Source: an uncultured Brevinema sp. (lineage in GTDB: Bacteria > Spirochaetota > Brevinematia > Brevinematales > Brevinemataceae). Taken from it: a stretch of 48,985 nucleotides of DNA. Both the position numbers and the translations under genes were made by a program. The notes beneath the pieces were generated by a model. It ran no database searches. It was not told the origin of the DNA and saw only the letters and a list, made by a program, of their open reading frames with translations. Below are positions 34,663 to 42,780 of this stretch, piece by piece (the first letter of the stretch is position 1; every line of letters begins with the position of its first letter). The stretch is from the NCBI GenBank assembly GCA_947036575.1, contig CAMQSH010000002.1, forward strand, positions 1-48,985, read 5' to 3'.

Positions 34663-35727
34663 TTATACCAAAGGTGTCGTCACAGTAACGCCATTGTACG
34701 TTAAGGTAGGGTATCCCCCTGTTATGGTTAACATCTTTATTTCGCCTTGAGTAACGAGTACCGTTTCTTCTGATTTGGATCCAATTAAGGTTGGATTCCA
34801 TGCAATAAGTTGATTTTCTAGCAATGTTTCATTGAGATTAGGACGCAAGATCCACTCCCTTGATTCAAATCCAATAGCTCCACCTTGATGGTGATTCAAA
34901 TACTCCTGTTCAAAATTATGGTTTTTATATGAGTGAAGCATATTGTTCCACAAATCTTTACTATGAGTACCTAGTTTAGAGGCTGCTATCATATCAGCAT
35001 TGATCTTAGCAACAGCTTGATTTTGTAGTTTCTCTTGAGCTGTTTCTGCTCGGAAATATCGGATACGACTAGCTGCTATCATTACACCTTTATATAGAGA
35101 GCAAATAACTACCATTACTTTATCTTTAACAAACTTATTAGTTGCTAAGGGATGTCTATAATTATTAAGATTTTCATCTCCAGCAACTAATAACACAGGT
35201 AATGCTATTCCTTCTTTTTCAAAAAGATATCGTACCTCAGCTTGAATTTGGATTTCAGACATGCCTGATTTTAAATTTTTTAAGCAATTTTCTAGAAATT
35301 CAGCCGAACGTTTAGATAGAAGGGTAGCTATTTCAACTTGTGTTGGATTAAGCTGATAACGGAGTTTTTTTATACTTCCAAAATCTTCTATAGCACCAGC
35401 AAGATTAAAATCACTAACAACTTTTTTGTCTGTTATAAGTTTTTGTAGGTTAGGACCAGGACCCTCTACCCATGAAAAACTTTTTACAGGGAATTTTTCT
35501 TCAAATATTTCATAAGAAATACGTTTTTGTTCATTGTTACTACAATACGCAAAAGCATCATCTTTTGTGACCCAAATAAAGCCTAAGCCTATATCTGTAT
35601 AAAAATTCATAGAGCTTTCACCACCAGAAAACCACGCAAAAGAACTTCGACGTCCTAATAACATTCCATCTAAATCATTTTTAGCTAAATATTTTCTGAT
35701 TTTTTCACATGCAAATTCTACTAACAT
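34663..35727 (-). CDS. M24 (creatinase/aminopeptidase P-like) protein, probably non-peptidase
   Basis: A 354-residue cytoplasmic protein with a creatinase-like N-terminal domain (about 1-125) and a pita-bread C-terminal domain (about 130-354). The two Asp metal ligands expected in the V-D-x-G...A-D-I-x-R segment are absent: the sequence reads VICSLYKGVMIAASRIRYF, with Ser210 and Ser220 near those places while the following Arg is kept. NHHQGGAIGFESREW and GSKSEETVLVT retain the His and Glu elements. Canonical dimetal peptidase activity is therefore doubtful. It lies 8 nt after the SQase gene and 64 nt before the transaldolase gene. Role unknown. Confidence 0.75.
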   Translation of the reverse strand: MLVEFACEKIRKYLAKNDLDGMLLGRRSSFAWFSGGESSMNFYTDIGLGFIWVTKDDAFAYCSNNEQKRISYEIFEEKFPVKSFSWVEGPGPNLQKLITDKKVVSDFNLAGAIEDFGSIKKLRYQLNPTQVEIATLLSKRSAEFLENCLKNLKSGMSEIQIQAEVRYLFEKEGIALPVLLVAGDENLNNYRHPLATNKFVKDKVMVVICSLYKGVMIAASRIRYFRAETAQEKLQNQAVAKINADMIAASKLGTHSKDLWNNMLHSYKNHNFEQEYLNHHQGGAIGFESREWILRPNLNETLLENQLIAWNPTLIGSKSEETVLVTQGEIKMLTITGGYPTLTYNGVTVTTPLV

Positions 35728-35735
35728 AGGTACTC

Positions 35736-37727
35736 CTACAAATCTTTTAATGATTTGAATTTTTCTAAAAATAGGGAAGATTTTTTGATGAATACAGGTA
35801 TTTTACCCAAAGGTGCATCTACTGTTACTGTTTGACCGCCTGTGTATTCTTTCCCAGACCATAAATGAATCCATGTATCTTTAGGAAGATAAACATCCCA
35901 CTCTTTTATGTTTTCTTGCCACACAGGAGCTACCAAAATATCAGCACCTAATAAGTACTCATAATCTTGTGTATATGCTTGCTTATCTTGTGGATACTCA
36001 AAAAATAAAGGTCTCATCAAAGGATATCCTTTTTCAGCAGCTTCTTTAATATAAAAATCTTTATATTTGCTTAATGCTTTAAAAACACGAACCATTCTTC
36101 CTAAGAAAGTCATCTGATAAGAGCTTTCATAAAGTTGAATATTTTCTATAGGTCTATTGGTTTCATGAGATCTCATCATACTGGTAAAAGCACAGAATTC
36201 TGTCCAACGAAGGTTTAATTCTACCGTACGTACATTTCCAAATAATGAGGTATATCCACCCAAATCACTATGATGAAAGGCGAATCCACTCACTCCTGAA
36301 GAAAGGGCTGCTGGTATAACACTTGCTAGTCCATCATCTTTAGAAAAATCAACAGATTGATCTCCAGCCCATAAAATAGGGCAATATTTTTGAGTAAAGG
36401 ATCCTGCTGCTCTCATAAAAATACAGGCATCACCTCTTTTATTTCGTGAACGAAGTGCTATATCATTGACTTCAGCCCATAAGGTTGGCCATTCATTATG
36501 TAATTTCATAGCATCACCATTTGCAAGCACACAATCTGTTGGTAGATATTCACCAAAATCTGCCATCCAACCTTCAAGTCCTATATCCAACATTTCTTGT
36601 CCAAGAATTCTTTCTGCAAACCATTCTTGAACTTCTTTAATAGTAAAATCTGGAATACCACAGTAGAATTCACCAAAGTCTACTTCGTAAACTTCGCCAT
36701 CTTTATTTTTGGCTAGATAGCCTAGTTTTTTAGCTTCTGCAAATAAAGGACCATCTATAGCTAAATAACAATTAGAATATCCTAAAAATTTGATTCCTTG
36801 TTTCTGTAAGCCTGTAACTCTGTTTTTGAAGTCAGGATAACGTTTTGAATCATGTTGCCAATCCCACATAAGCCGTTGACCAAAACTAGTCATACGAATA
36901 CCTTCCCAGTCTTGTACCCATACAGAATTAACATCAACACCATGTTCTTGTAAATCTTTTATTTTACTATCTATCTTATCCCATCCACCTTGAATACCAA
37001 GCATAAATCCTTCGTTGAGCCATTTTGGTAAGGTTTCTTGTCTGCCAATAAAACTGGTAAATTGTTCTATTAATGAGTAGTAAGTATCTCCCGCCCAAAA
37101 TAAAATTCTCTTAGGAACTTCCCAAATATGAACTTCATTAAAATTAGGATCTCTAAAATCAAATTCCGCATAAGAAAAGGAATCTGCGAATAAGTAATAT
37201 TTTTGATTAGACATATAAGAAGCTTGAGGATAGTTTGTAGTCCAATAATCACCACCAGACATTCCTGTTGAATCTGATTGCCAGGTAATATAAGTATCTT
37301 TATTACGACCTACACCAGGCTCGGAGCTCCAAATAGGAAACAATTTTCCTCGAAGATTGAAATGACTCATCTGTTCTCCAAGACCATATAGATGTTCTTG
37401 TTTTGTTGCAGATATTCTTGCCCAAAAACGAGAATATTGACGAGGTGTTGAAAAATTCCAACTAATAGCCGTACCTTCTCTACCAAAACTCAAGAGTAAT
37501 TCATCATCTCCATAATAAAATCTAAAATCATCACCTTTTTGCTCTACATGGCGAAGGGGGGTTTTTTCATCAGTTCTATCTGTAATTTTAAAATTACCTC
37601 TATACATTTTAACTTCTTCTGTTCCTTCTCCAACAAAAAAAGTAGGATTTTCTGGGCTATGATCTAAAACTAATATACTTCCTATCCAGATTTTAAGATT
37701 GTTATTGTTTAATTCTGATTTTAACAT
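35736..37727 (-). CDS. yihQ: Sulfoquinovosidase, GH31 (YihQ type)
   Basis: A 663-residue cytoplasmic glycosidase without signal peptide that releases sulfoquinovose from its glycosides, such as sulfoquinovosyl glycerol from plant and algal sulfolipid. Compared from memory with E. coli YihQ, the key residues fall at an almost constant offset: Q246 (Q262), R285 (R301) and W288 (W304) in QRLMW, D390 nucleophile (D405) in WMADFGEYLPTD, D456 acid/base (D472) in WAGDQSVD, and Y492 (Y508) in SDLGGY. Arg, Trp and Tyr are the residues that recognise the sulfonate. Blocks such as GVGRNKDTYITWQ and IRMTSFGQRLMWDW are also shared. It is the strongest single evidence for the operon's substrate. Confidence 0.93.
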   Translation of the reverse strand: MLKSELNNNNLKIWIGSILVLDHSPENPTFFVGEGTEEVKMYRGNFKITDRTDEKTPLRHVEQKGDDFRFYYGDDELLLSFGREGTAISWNFSTPRQYSRFWARISATKQEHLYGLGEQMSHFNLRGKLFPIWSSEPGVGRNKDTYITWQSDSTGMSGGDYWTTNYPQASYMSNQKYYLFADSFSYAEFDFRDPNFNEVHIWEVPKRILFWAGDTYYSLIEQFTSFIGRQETLPKWLNEGFMLGIQGGWDKIDSKIKDLQEHGVDVNSVWVQDWEGIRMTSFGQRLMWDWQHDSKRYPDFKNRVTGLQKQGIKFLGYSNCYLAIDGPLFAEAKKLGYLAKNKDGEVYEVDFGEFYCGIPDFTIKEVQEWFAERILGQEMLDIGLEGWMADFGEYLPTDCVLANGDAMKLHNEWPTLWAEVNDIALRSRNKRGDACIFMRAAGSFTQKYCPILWAGDQSVDFSKDDGLASVIPAALSSGVSGFAFHHSDLGGYTSLFGNVRTVELNLRWTEFCAFTSMMRSHETNRPIENIQLYESSYQMTFLGRMVRVFKALSKYKDFYIKEAAEKGYPLMRPLFFEYPQDKQAYTQDYEYLLGADILVAPVWQENIKEWDVYLPKDTWIHLWSGKEYTGGQTVTVDAPLGKIPVFIKKSSLFLEKFKSLKDL

Positions 37728-37742
37728 ATTTCACATCCTATA

Positions 37743-39068
37743 TTAACGGTCAGCAATAATAACGGACCATTTATTAATTTTGGCAAATAATTTAAATGTT
37801 TTTGTTTGATCTCCATAAACTAGAGAAATATGATGAGCTAAACCATTCATAATAAGAGTGTCAAATACTTTGTCTGCTCCATTCTCAAATTTAGCTTTTA
37901 AGAAAGTTCCTTTGAGTAATTTTTCCATAGGAAGGACTGTTCCTTTTTCCATAAAGATACGAGTTTCACCAAGAGAGGTGTCAATTCTAAAAGAACTAAA
38001 ATCACCAGTTTTATGAACAAATCCTGCAGTCACACCTCTTCCTCCAGCAAAGAAGGTATCTAATGACTTAGGGCTTTTACCATCGGATAAGGTGTAAGGA
38101 GCATCTCCACCATGCCATAATAATGCTGTATTATCATCGAAAATTTGTGAAAAATCGGCACAAAAAGGGTCTTCAGCCCCAGCAATTTTATTAAGATACA
38201 TTGTTAAGGCAATTTGTGTATCCCCTTCAGGAGCCATGATATATCCTTTAGTTTGAAGTAAGGACATTACCGCACATGGACTTACGCCATAAGCTGGTCC
38301 AAATTCTGGCCAATTACGAACAGTAACCACTTTAAGATTATTAGTATCCATAAATTTTTTAGCACTAGCTGCTAATTTTGAGATAAGATACATTTGATCT
38401 TCAGACATTTCTGAAATATCTTCAAATATTGTTGTAAACTCTTTTTTAAACTCAGCTATTTCTGAGTCAGAGACTTCTTGTCCGTAGAAACTTTCTAAAG
38501 TATAATGTTCTAACATAACTCCAGAAGATTGCAAAAATGGAAGCTCATCAATAGCAAGATCATAAAATCCTTGAGCTCTAGCACCAACCATACCTATTGT
38601 CAAGCCTTTCATAGCTCTACACATGCGAATGGCATCAATCCAATGGGGATCAACGGTATCACTAATACTGTAAGAGAAATTTTTAATGCCCATTTTAGCA
38701 AGATTAGCTCCATCAAGGTGAAGTCCTACCATAGAATTATAACGAATTTTACCACCATTATAAGGTGCTTCTGGTAATGTCCATAGGTAGAGAGGTCTTT
38801 TAACTTTTTGTTCAATAATAAGTGCCAAGTGTCCTAGATGAAATGTTCCACTGCATAGGATCAAAGCATCGAGATTTTGTTCTGCAAAGTAATCTCCAGC
38901 CTTATGAGCATCTTCTGGTTCTATAACAGCTTCTGGATAAATAACAAATTCTACATTTTTATTTTTTTTGAGAAGTTCTAGTTTCTGATTGTATTCAGCC
39001 CAAGCAGATTCCCAATCAAAAGTTTTTCTTAAAAAACATACAACTCCAATTTTTGTAAATCCTTTCAT
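37743..39068 (-). CDS. L-fucose/arabinose isomerase-like protein, probable sulfoquinovose isomerase
   Basis: A 441-residue cytoplasmic protein with a fucose/arabinose-isomerase-like fold. The N-terminal half holds KIGVVCFLRKTFDW and LDALILCSGTFHLGHLALIIEQKVKRPLYLWTLPEAPYNGGKI. The C-terminal half has VRNWPEFGPAYGVSPCAVMSLLQTKGYIMAPEGDTQIALTMYL and ALLWHGGDAP, then the acidic FRIDTSLGETRIFMEKG. It is shorter than FucI (about 590). By context it should turn sulfoquinovose into 6-deoxy-6-sulfofructose. It lies between the dehydrogenase and SQase genes, 11-15 nt from each. The sugar is inferred, the family is seen. Confidence 0.8.
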   Translation of the reverse strand: MKGFTKIGVVCFLRKTFDWESAWAEYNQKLELLKKNKNVEFVIYPEAVIEPEDAHKAGDYFAEQNLDALILCSGTFHLGHLALIIEQKVKRPLYLWTLPEAPYNGGKIRYNSMVGLHLDGANLAKMGIKNFSYSISDTVDPHWIDAIRMCRAMKGLTIGMVGARAQGFYDLAIDELPFLQSSGVMLEHYTLESFYGQEVSDSEIAEFKKEFTTIFEDISEMSEDQMYLISKLAASAKKFMDTNNLKVVTVRNWPEFGPAYGVSPCAVMSLLQTKGYIMAPEGDTQIALTMYLNKIAGAEDPFCADFSQIFDDNTALLWHGGDAPYTLSDGKSPKSLDTFFAGGRGVTAGFVHKTGDFSSFRIDTSLGETRIFMEKGTVLPMEKLLKGTFLKAKFENGADKVFDTLIMNGLAHHISLVYGDQTKTFKLFAKINKWSVIIADR

Positions 39069-39079
39069 TTTTTAACTCC

Positions 39080-39946
39080 TTATTCTGCTAGATCTTTTAC
39101 AGCTTTGTAAGTTGCTGAGAAATCTTCTTTACCAAGATTCATTTTTAGAGAATGATCGTAAACTTTTTTTGTTACATTTATTCCTGATAATTTTAGTCCG
39201 TATTCTTTAGCAAGCTTTTCAACGATATAAACATCTTTGTGCATATTTTCAACAGAAAAAGCTGTTGCATAAGTATTATCAGCAATGTTTCTATATTTAC
39301 CTGAAAGATAGAAATTTTGACCACCACCATAAGAAATTGCTTTATCAAAAGTTTCTGGATCTATTCCAGCTTTTTGAGCCAATAATATCATCTCATTTAC
39401 ACCATTTTGAATTTGAGAAACAAGATTGTTATGACAAGCTTTCATAACAAGACCTGCTCCATTAGTACCTAAATGAATAACATTGTTACCCATGCAAAGA
39501 AGAAGATCTTTGATTTTTTCAAAAGCTTCTTTATCTCCACCAGCATAGATACCTAAAGTCCCTTCAATGGCAGCAGCTTTGGATTTAACAAGAGGACAAT
39601 CTAAGAATACTGCTCCAGTACTAGCTATTTCTTTAGAAACTTCTACAGAAACAGAAGGATCGATAGTACTCATATCTATCCAAACTTTTCCTTTAGTAAA
39701 GGATGATTTGATCTCTTTACAAAGTTCTTGGACATGCTCACTTTTAGGAATAATAGAAAAAATTACATCAGATTTTTCTACCACTTCCGTTGCTGATTTT
39801 GCTACACTAGCGCCTTCTTTTTTTAATACGTCCATTTGTAGAGCATTACGATCAAATACTAAAATAGTATCATTTTGTCTTTTTTTAAGTAAATTTTTAG
39901 ACATGGGCTCACCCATGATTCCTAATCCTATAAATCCAATAGTCAT
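39080..39946 (-). CDS. Beta-hydroxyacid dehydrogenase, probable sulfolactaldehyde reductase
   Basis: A 288-residue NAD(P)-dependent enzyme of the 3-hydroxyisobutyrate dehydrogenase family, to which E. coli sulfolactaldehyde reductase YihU belongs. The dinucleotide motif is G7-L-G-I-M-G12, the catalytic Lys is K169 with N173 nearby (KACHNN), and the substrate loop is DCPLVKSKA at 116-124. In YihU this loop has VGRTS, so the Arg position is a Lys here. It would reduce sulfolactaldehyde to dihydroxypropanesulfonate, restoring NAD+ during fermentation; the reverse or another aldehyde is possible. The start follows a perfect AGGAGG. Confidence 0.85.
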   Translation of the reverse strand: MTIGFIGLGIMGEPMSKNLLKKRQNDTILVFDRNALQMDVLKKEGASVAKSATEVVEKSDVIFSIIPKSEHVQELCKEIKSSFTKGKVWIDMSTIDPSVSVEVSKEIASTGAVFLDCPLVKSKAAAIEGTLGIYAGGDKEAFEKIKDLLLCMGNNVIHLGTNGAGLVMKACHNNLVSQIQNGVNEMILLAQKAGIDPETFDKAISYGGGQNFYLSGKYRNIADNTYATAFSVENMHKDVYIVEKLAKEYGLKLSGINVTKKVYDHSLKMNLGKEDFSATYKAVKDLAE

Positions 39947-39965
39947 ATTTTCCTCCTACAGAACA

Positions 39966-40691
39966 TTAAATTAATTGATTCACAATTGTCATAATACCAC
40001 CCATGAGTAGTATTATATTTAAAATATAATCGAATACACGTTTTGATATTTTAGATGCCAATACATTACCATACCATACAGCTATAATTAAAAAAGGAAG
40101 ATTCCATAATATCAATGTATTGACTTCTGATGTAAATTGATTGGTCATTAAACTCTGAGTAATTGTTATACTATTTAGTACTAACCATAGCACAGAAAGA
40201 CTAGCTCTAAACTTATTTTTATCTGTTAGAACCATGCTAGCATAAATAACAATTAATGGTCCTCCAGAAACAAAAGCTCCTTGTAATATGCCTCCAATAA
40301 AAACTAAGATAAGTAAAACAATATTAGGAATTGTATTAAACTGAATCCCTTTTAAGCGAGCAAGTCCCATAAAACTTGCAAATAACATTACCACTCCTAA
40401 AGTAATTAACAATATACCTTGTGGAAGGTAAGTATAGAGATAAAATCCTAAGGGTAGTCCAATTCCTGAAAGAATCAAAATAATTTTTAAGATATCCCAA
40501 CGGATATATTTCCTTACGCATACTACTATAAATAAAGGTTGTAATGTACCCATGATAAGGAGTAGAGGCTTTGCAGCTTCTATACCAATTACAGGGATCA
40601 AAAAAGGCATTGCTAAAATCGTACATCCAAATCCTGTTAAAGCACTTAAAAAATGTGTTGCAAATACAACTGTAATAATTAAACCCAGCAT
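39966..40691 (-). CDS. TauE/SafE-family sulfonate exporter
   Basis: A 241-residue membrane protein with about 8 helices. I start it at ATG 40691, two bases after the dctM stop; the longer frame from 40727 overlaps dctM by 34 nt and has no good Shine-Dalgarno. The family blocks are FATHFLSALTGFGCTILAMPFLIPVIG and GGILQGAFVSGGPLIVIYA. TauE/SafE proteins export sulfite, sulfoacetate and other C2-C3 sulfonates, and they accompany several sulfoglycolysis gene clusters. Here it would export dihydroxypropanesulfonate or sulfolactate. Confidence 0.85.
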   Translation of the reverse strand: MLGLIITVVFATHFLSALTGFGCTILAMPFLIPVIGIEAAKPLLLIMGTLQPLFIVVCVRKYIRWDILKIILILSGIGLPLGFYLYTYLPQGILLITLGVVMLFASFMGLARLKGIQFNTIPNIVLLILVFIGGILQGAFVSGGPLIVIYASMVLTDKNKFRASLSVLWLVLNSITITQSLMTNQFTSEVNTLILWNLPFLIIAVWYGNVLASKISKRVFDYILNIILLMGGIMTIVNQLI

Positions 40692-40693
40692 TA

Positions 40694-41977
40694 TTAAAAA
40701 CCTACCAAATGAGGAAGTAACAAGCATAAATCAGGGAAGAAGGTGATAATGAAAATTAATATTATCTCTAAAATGATAAATGGGATACACTCTTTAACAA
40801 CTTCTTGAAGGGGAACTTTGGAAATTTCTGAAGATAAAAATAACACTAAACCCATAGGAGGAGTTATCAACCCTATAGTAACATTAATACTCATTACAAT
40901 ACCAAAATGTAAAGGATCTATACCCATAGCCACTAAAGGTGGTGCTAAAATTGGAGCAAAAATCAAAATAGCAGGACCTGCATCTAAGAACATTCCTATA
41001 ATAAAAAGCATGATATTTACAAAGAAGAAAACAAGGTAAGGATTATCTCCAAAGGAAAACATTATTGAATTAACAACTTGTGAAATAGGAGATAAGGATA
41101 CCACAATAGCAAAACCAGCAGCAACAGCAACCATCAATAAGATAGCAGATGATCCAACAGCTACATCTCTAAAGAGTGGATAGATTTTTGTAATAGAAAT
41201 TGATTTGTAGATAAAGATAGAAACAATCAAAGCATACGCTACAGCTATTGCGGCAGCTTCAGTTGGGGTAAAAATACCACCATAGATACCACCTAAAATG
41301 ATAACAGGAGTGAGTAATGCTAAAAAGGAATGCTTTGCTTGGGCAATACGTTCTTTTACTGTAGCTTTTGGTTGTTGAAAATTAAAGCCTTTTTTAATAC
41401 ATAAAAAATAGTTAAGAACCATTAAACAAACAGAGAATAAAAGTCCTGGAATAATAGCACCTATAAACATAGCTCCTACAGATACGTTCATTGTGAAAGC
41501 GTAAATCAACATAATTCCACTAGGTGGGATAATTGGTCCTAAAACAGTTGCAGCAGCGGTTACGGCAGCAGCATAAGGACGAGAAAAGCCTTTTCTAGCC
41601 ATTTCTGGGATGAGCATGTTACCCACCGCAGATGTTGCAGCAACAGCAGAACCTGTTAGTGCTGAAAATAATGTTGCAGATAAAATAACCACATGTCCAA
41701 GAGATCCTTTGATATGCCCAACCATTACTTGAGAAAAATTAATAATTCTTTCTGTGATTTTTCCTTTCCCCATTACAGCACCAGCTAAAATAAAGAATGG
41801 TAATGCTAATAGTGTGAAATTCTCTAAAGAATTATTCATACGGGTAAATAAGGTTGCAATCATTTGAGAATTTCCAGACATTATAACTTCGACTAACGGT
41901 GCAACGGCAAGAGCAAAAAATACAGGAAGTCCTAATAACATTAAAACTAAAAATAATACAAAAAATAAAATTGTCAT
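40694..41977 (-). CDS. dctM: TRAP transporter large permease (DctM family)
   Basis: A 427-residue protein with about 12 helices. The DctM hallmarks are LLALPFFILAGAVMGKG, SALTGSAVAATSAVGNMLIPEMARKGFSRPYAAAVTAAATVLGPIIPPSGIMLIYA and the mirror block at HFGIVMSINVTIGLITPPMGLVLFL. It couples Na+ entry to uptake of the solute delivered by DctP. It lies 12 nt after dctQ. Confidence 0.94.
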   Translation of the reverse strand: MTILFFVLFLVLMLLGLPVFFALAVAPLVEVIMSGNSQMIATLFTRMNNSLENFTLLALPFFILAGAVMGKGKITERIINFSQVMVGHIKGSLGHVVILSATLFSALTGSAVAATSAVGNMLIPEMARKGFSRPYAAAVTAAATVLGPIIPPSGIMLIYAFTMNVSVGAMFIGAIIPGLLFSVCLMVLNYFLCIKKGFNFQQPKATVKERIAQAKHSFLALLTPVIILGGIYGGIFTPTEAAAIAVAYALIVSIFIYKSISITKIYPLFRDVAVGSSAILLMVAVAAGFAIVVSLSPISQVVNSIMFSFGDNPYLVFFFVNIMLFIIGMFLDAGPAILIFAPILAPPLVAMGIDPLHFGIVMSINVTIGLITPPMGLVLFLSSEISKVPLQEVVKECIPFIILEIILIFIITFFPDLCLLLPHLVGF

Positions 41978-41989
41978 ATAATATACCTC

Positions 41990-42547
41990 TTATAATTCTT
42001 CAGAAGAATCTTGAAGAAAACTTTGGAAAATAGATATATCGTGAAAATCTACTCCCAATAACAAACACACTGATAAAAACAGCTTCTGAGCAGCAATAGT
42101 AATCATAAAAAATAATGATATTGGTACTATTGTTAAAACAACTCCCATACTAATAGGAATCTGACTAAGTGTGATAAGAAAGCCATTTTGCATTCCTTGT
42201 ACGGCAAAAGGATACCAAATTATCCCCGTAAAAAGAATAAACATCACATAGATAATTTCTAAGACATACTGAATTTTAGTGCCCTTAAAATAATCTGGTA
42301 AGAAAGTCATAGATATATTCTGATTGGAATAAATAAGATAAGGTAAGCAAAGATAAGACATCCATAACATCAAATATACAGCAACTTCTTCAGGCCATGC
42401 TAAAGGTGAATTGAAAAAATATCTCAACAACACTTGAACAACAATAATCAATGTCATTATAATTAAACATACCGTGGCAATATTCACAAATATTTTGCAA
42501 ATAACTTTGTGAACTCCATCTATCCCCATTAGGATTTTATATAACAT
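41990..42547 (-). CDS. dctQ: TRAP transporter small permease (DctQ family)
   Basis: A 185-residue protein with four helices and the DctQ block RYFFNSPLAWPEEVAVYLMLWMSYL. I place the start at ATG 42547, preceded by GGAGGG. The longer frame back to 42625 begins inside the -35 box of the operon promoter, so it cannot be translated from that transcript. First gene of the sulfoquinovose operon. Confidence 0.9.
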   Translation of the reverse strand: MLYKILMGIDGVHKVICKIFVNIATVCLIIMTLIIVVQVLLRYFFNSPLAWPEEVAVYLMLWMSYLCLPYLIYSNQNISMTFLPDYFKGTKIQYVLEIIYVMFILFTGIIWYPFAVQGMQNGFLITLSQIPISMGVVLTIVPISLFFMITIAAQKLFLSVCLLLGVDFHDISIFQSFLQDSSEEL

Positions 42548-42597
42548 ACTACCCTCCATAAAGTTTAATGTAAAACGATTTTCATACATGTAATCAT

Positions 42598-42625
42598 AGT
42601 ATAAAACAATAAAATATTTTTGCAA
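42598..42625 (-). promoter_or_regulatory. Promoter of the sulfoquinovose operon
   Basis: Minus strand TTGCAA (42625-42620) and TATACT (42603-42598), 16-bp spacing, leader about 44 nt before the dctQ start. It lies 5 bp from the palindrome 42631-42677. Confidence 0.65.
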
Positions 42626-42630
42626 TCATT

Positions 42631-42677
42631 ATTAATATATATAATAAAATCAATATAATTTTATTATATATATTAAT
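42631..42677. promoter_or_regulatory. Long palindrome between dctQ and lacI promoters, candidate operator
   Basis: Perfect 20-bp arms (ATTAATATATATAATAAAAT and its complement) with 7-nt centre CAATATA. It lies just upstream of the operon -35 box and about 60 bp before the lacI promoter. It is much longer than a usual LacI site and wholly AT, so a cruciform or a double site is conceivable. Confidence 0.55.
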
Positions 42678-42735
42678 TTAAAAATAACAATGCCTCTTAT
42701 ATGAAAAAATATTGTAATAAATTTATTATATAGTC

Positions 42736-42763
42736 TTGTAATTTTTGAAAATTGTTTTATAAT
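42736..42763 (+). promoter_or_regulatory. Promoter of the lacI-family gene
   Basis: TTGTAA (42736-42741) and TATAAT (42758-42763), 16-bp spacing. The leader is very short, about 10-12 nt, but still includes the Shine-Dalgarno GAGGG. Confidence 0.55.
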
Positions 42764-42780
42764 AATAAATAGAGGGATTT

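Noticed and set aside
40692..40727. Longer start for the TauE/SafE exporter
   Set aside because: It overlaps dctM by 34 nt without a good ribosome-binding site; ATG 40691 directly follows the dctM stop.
42548..42625. Longer N-terminus for the TRAP small permease
   Set aside because: The upstream ATG lies in the -35 box of the operon promoter, while the internal ATG 42547 has GGAGGG and gives the usual DctQ N-terminus.
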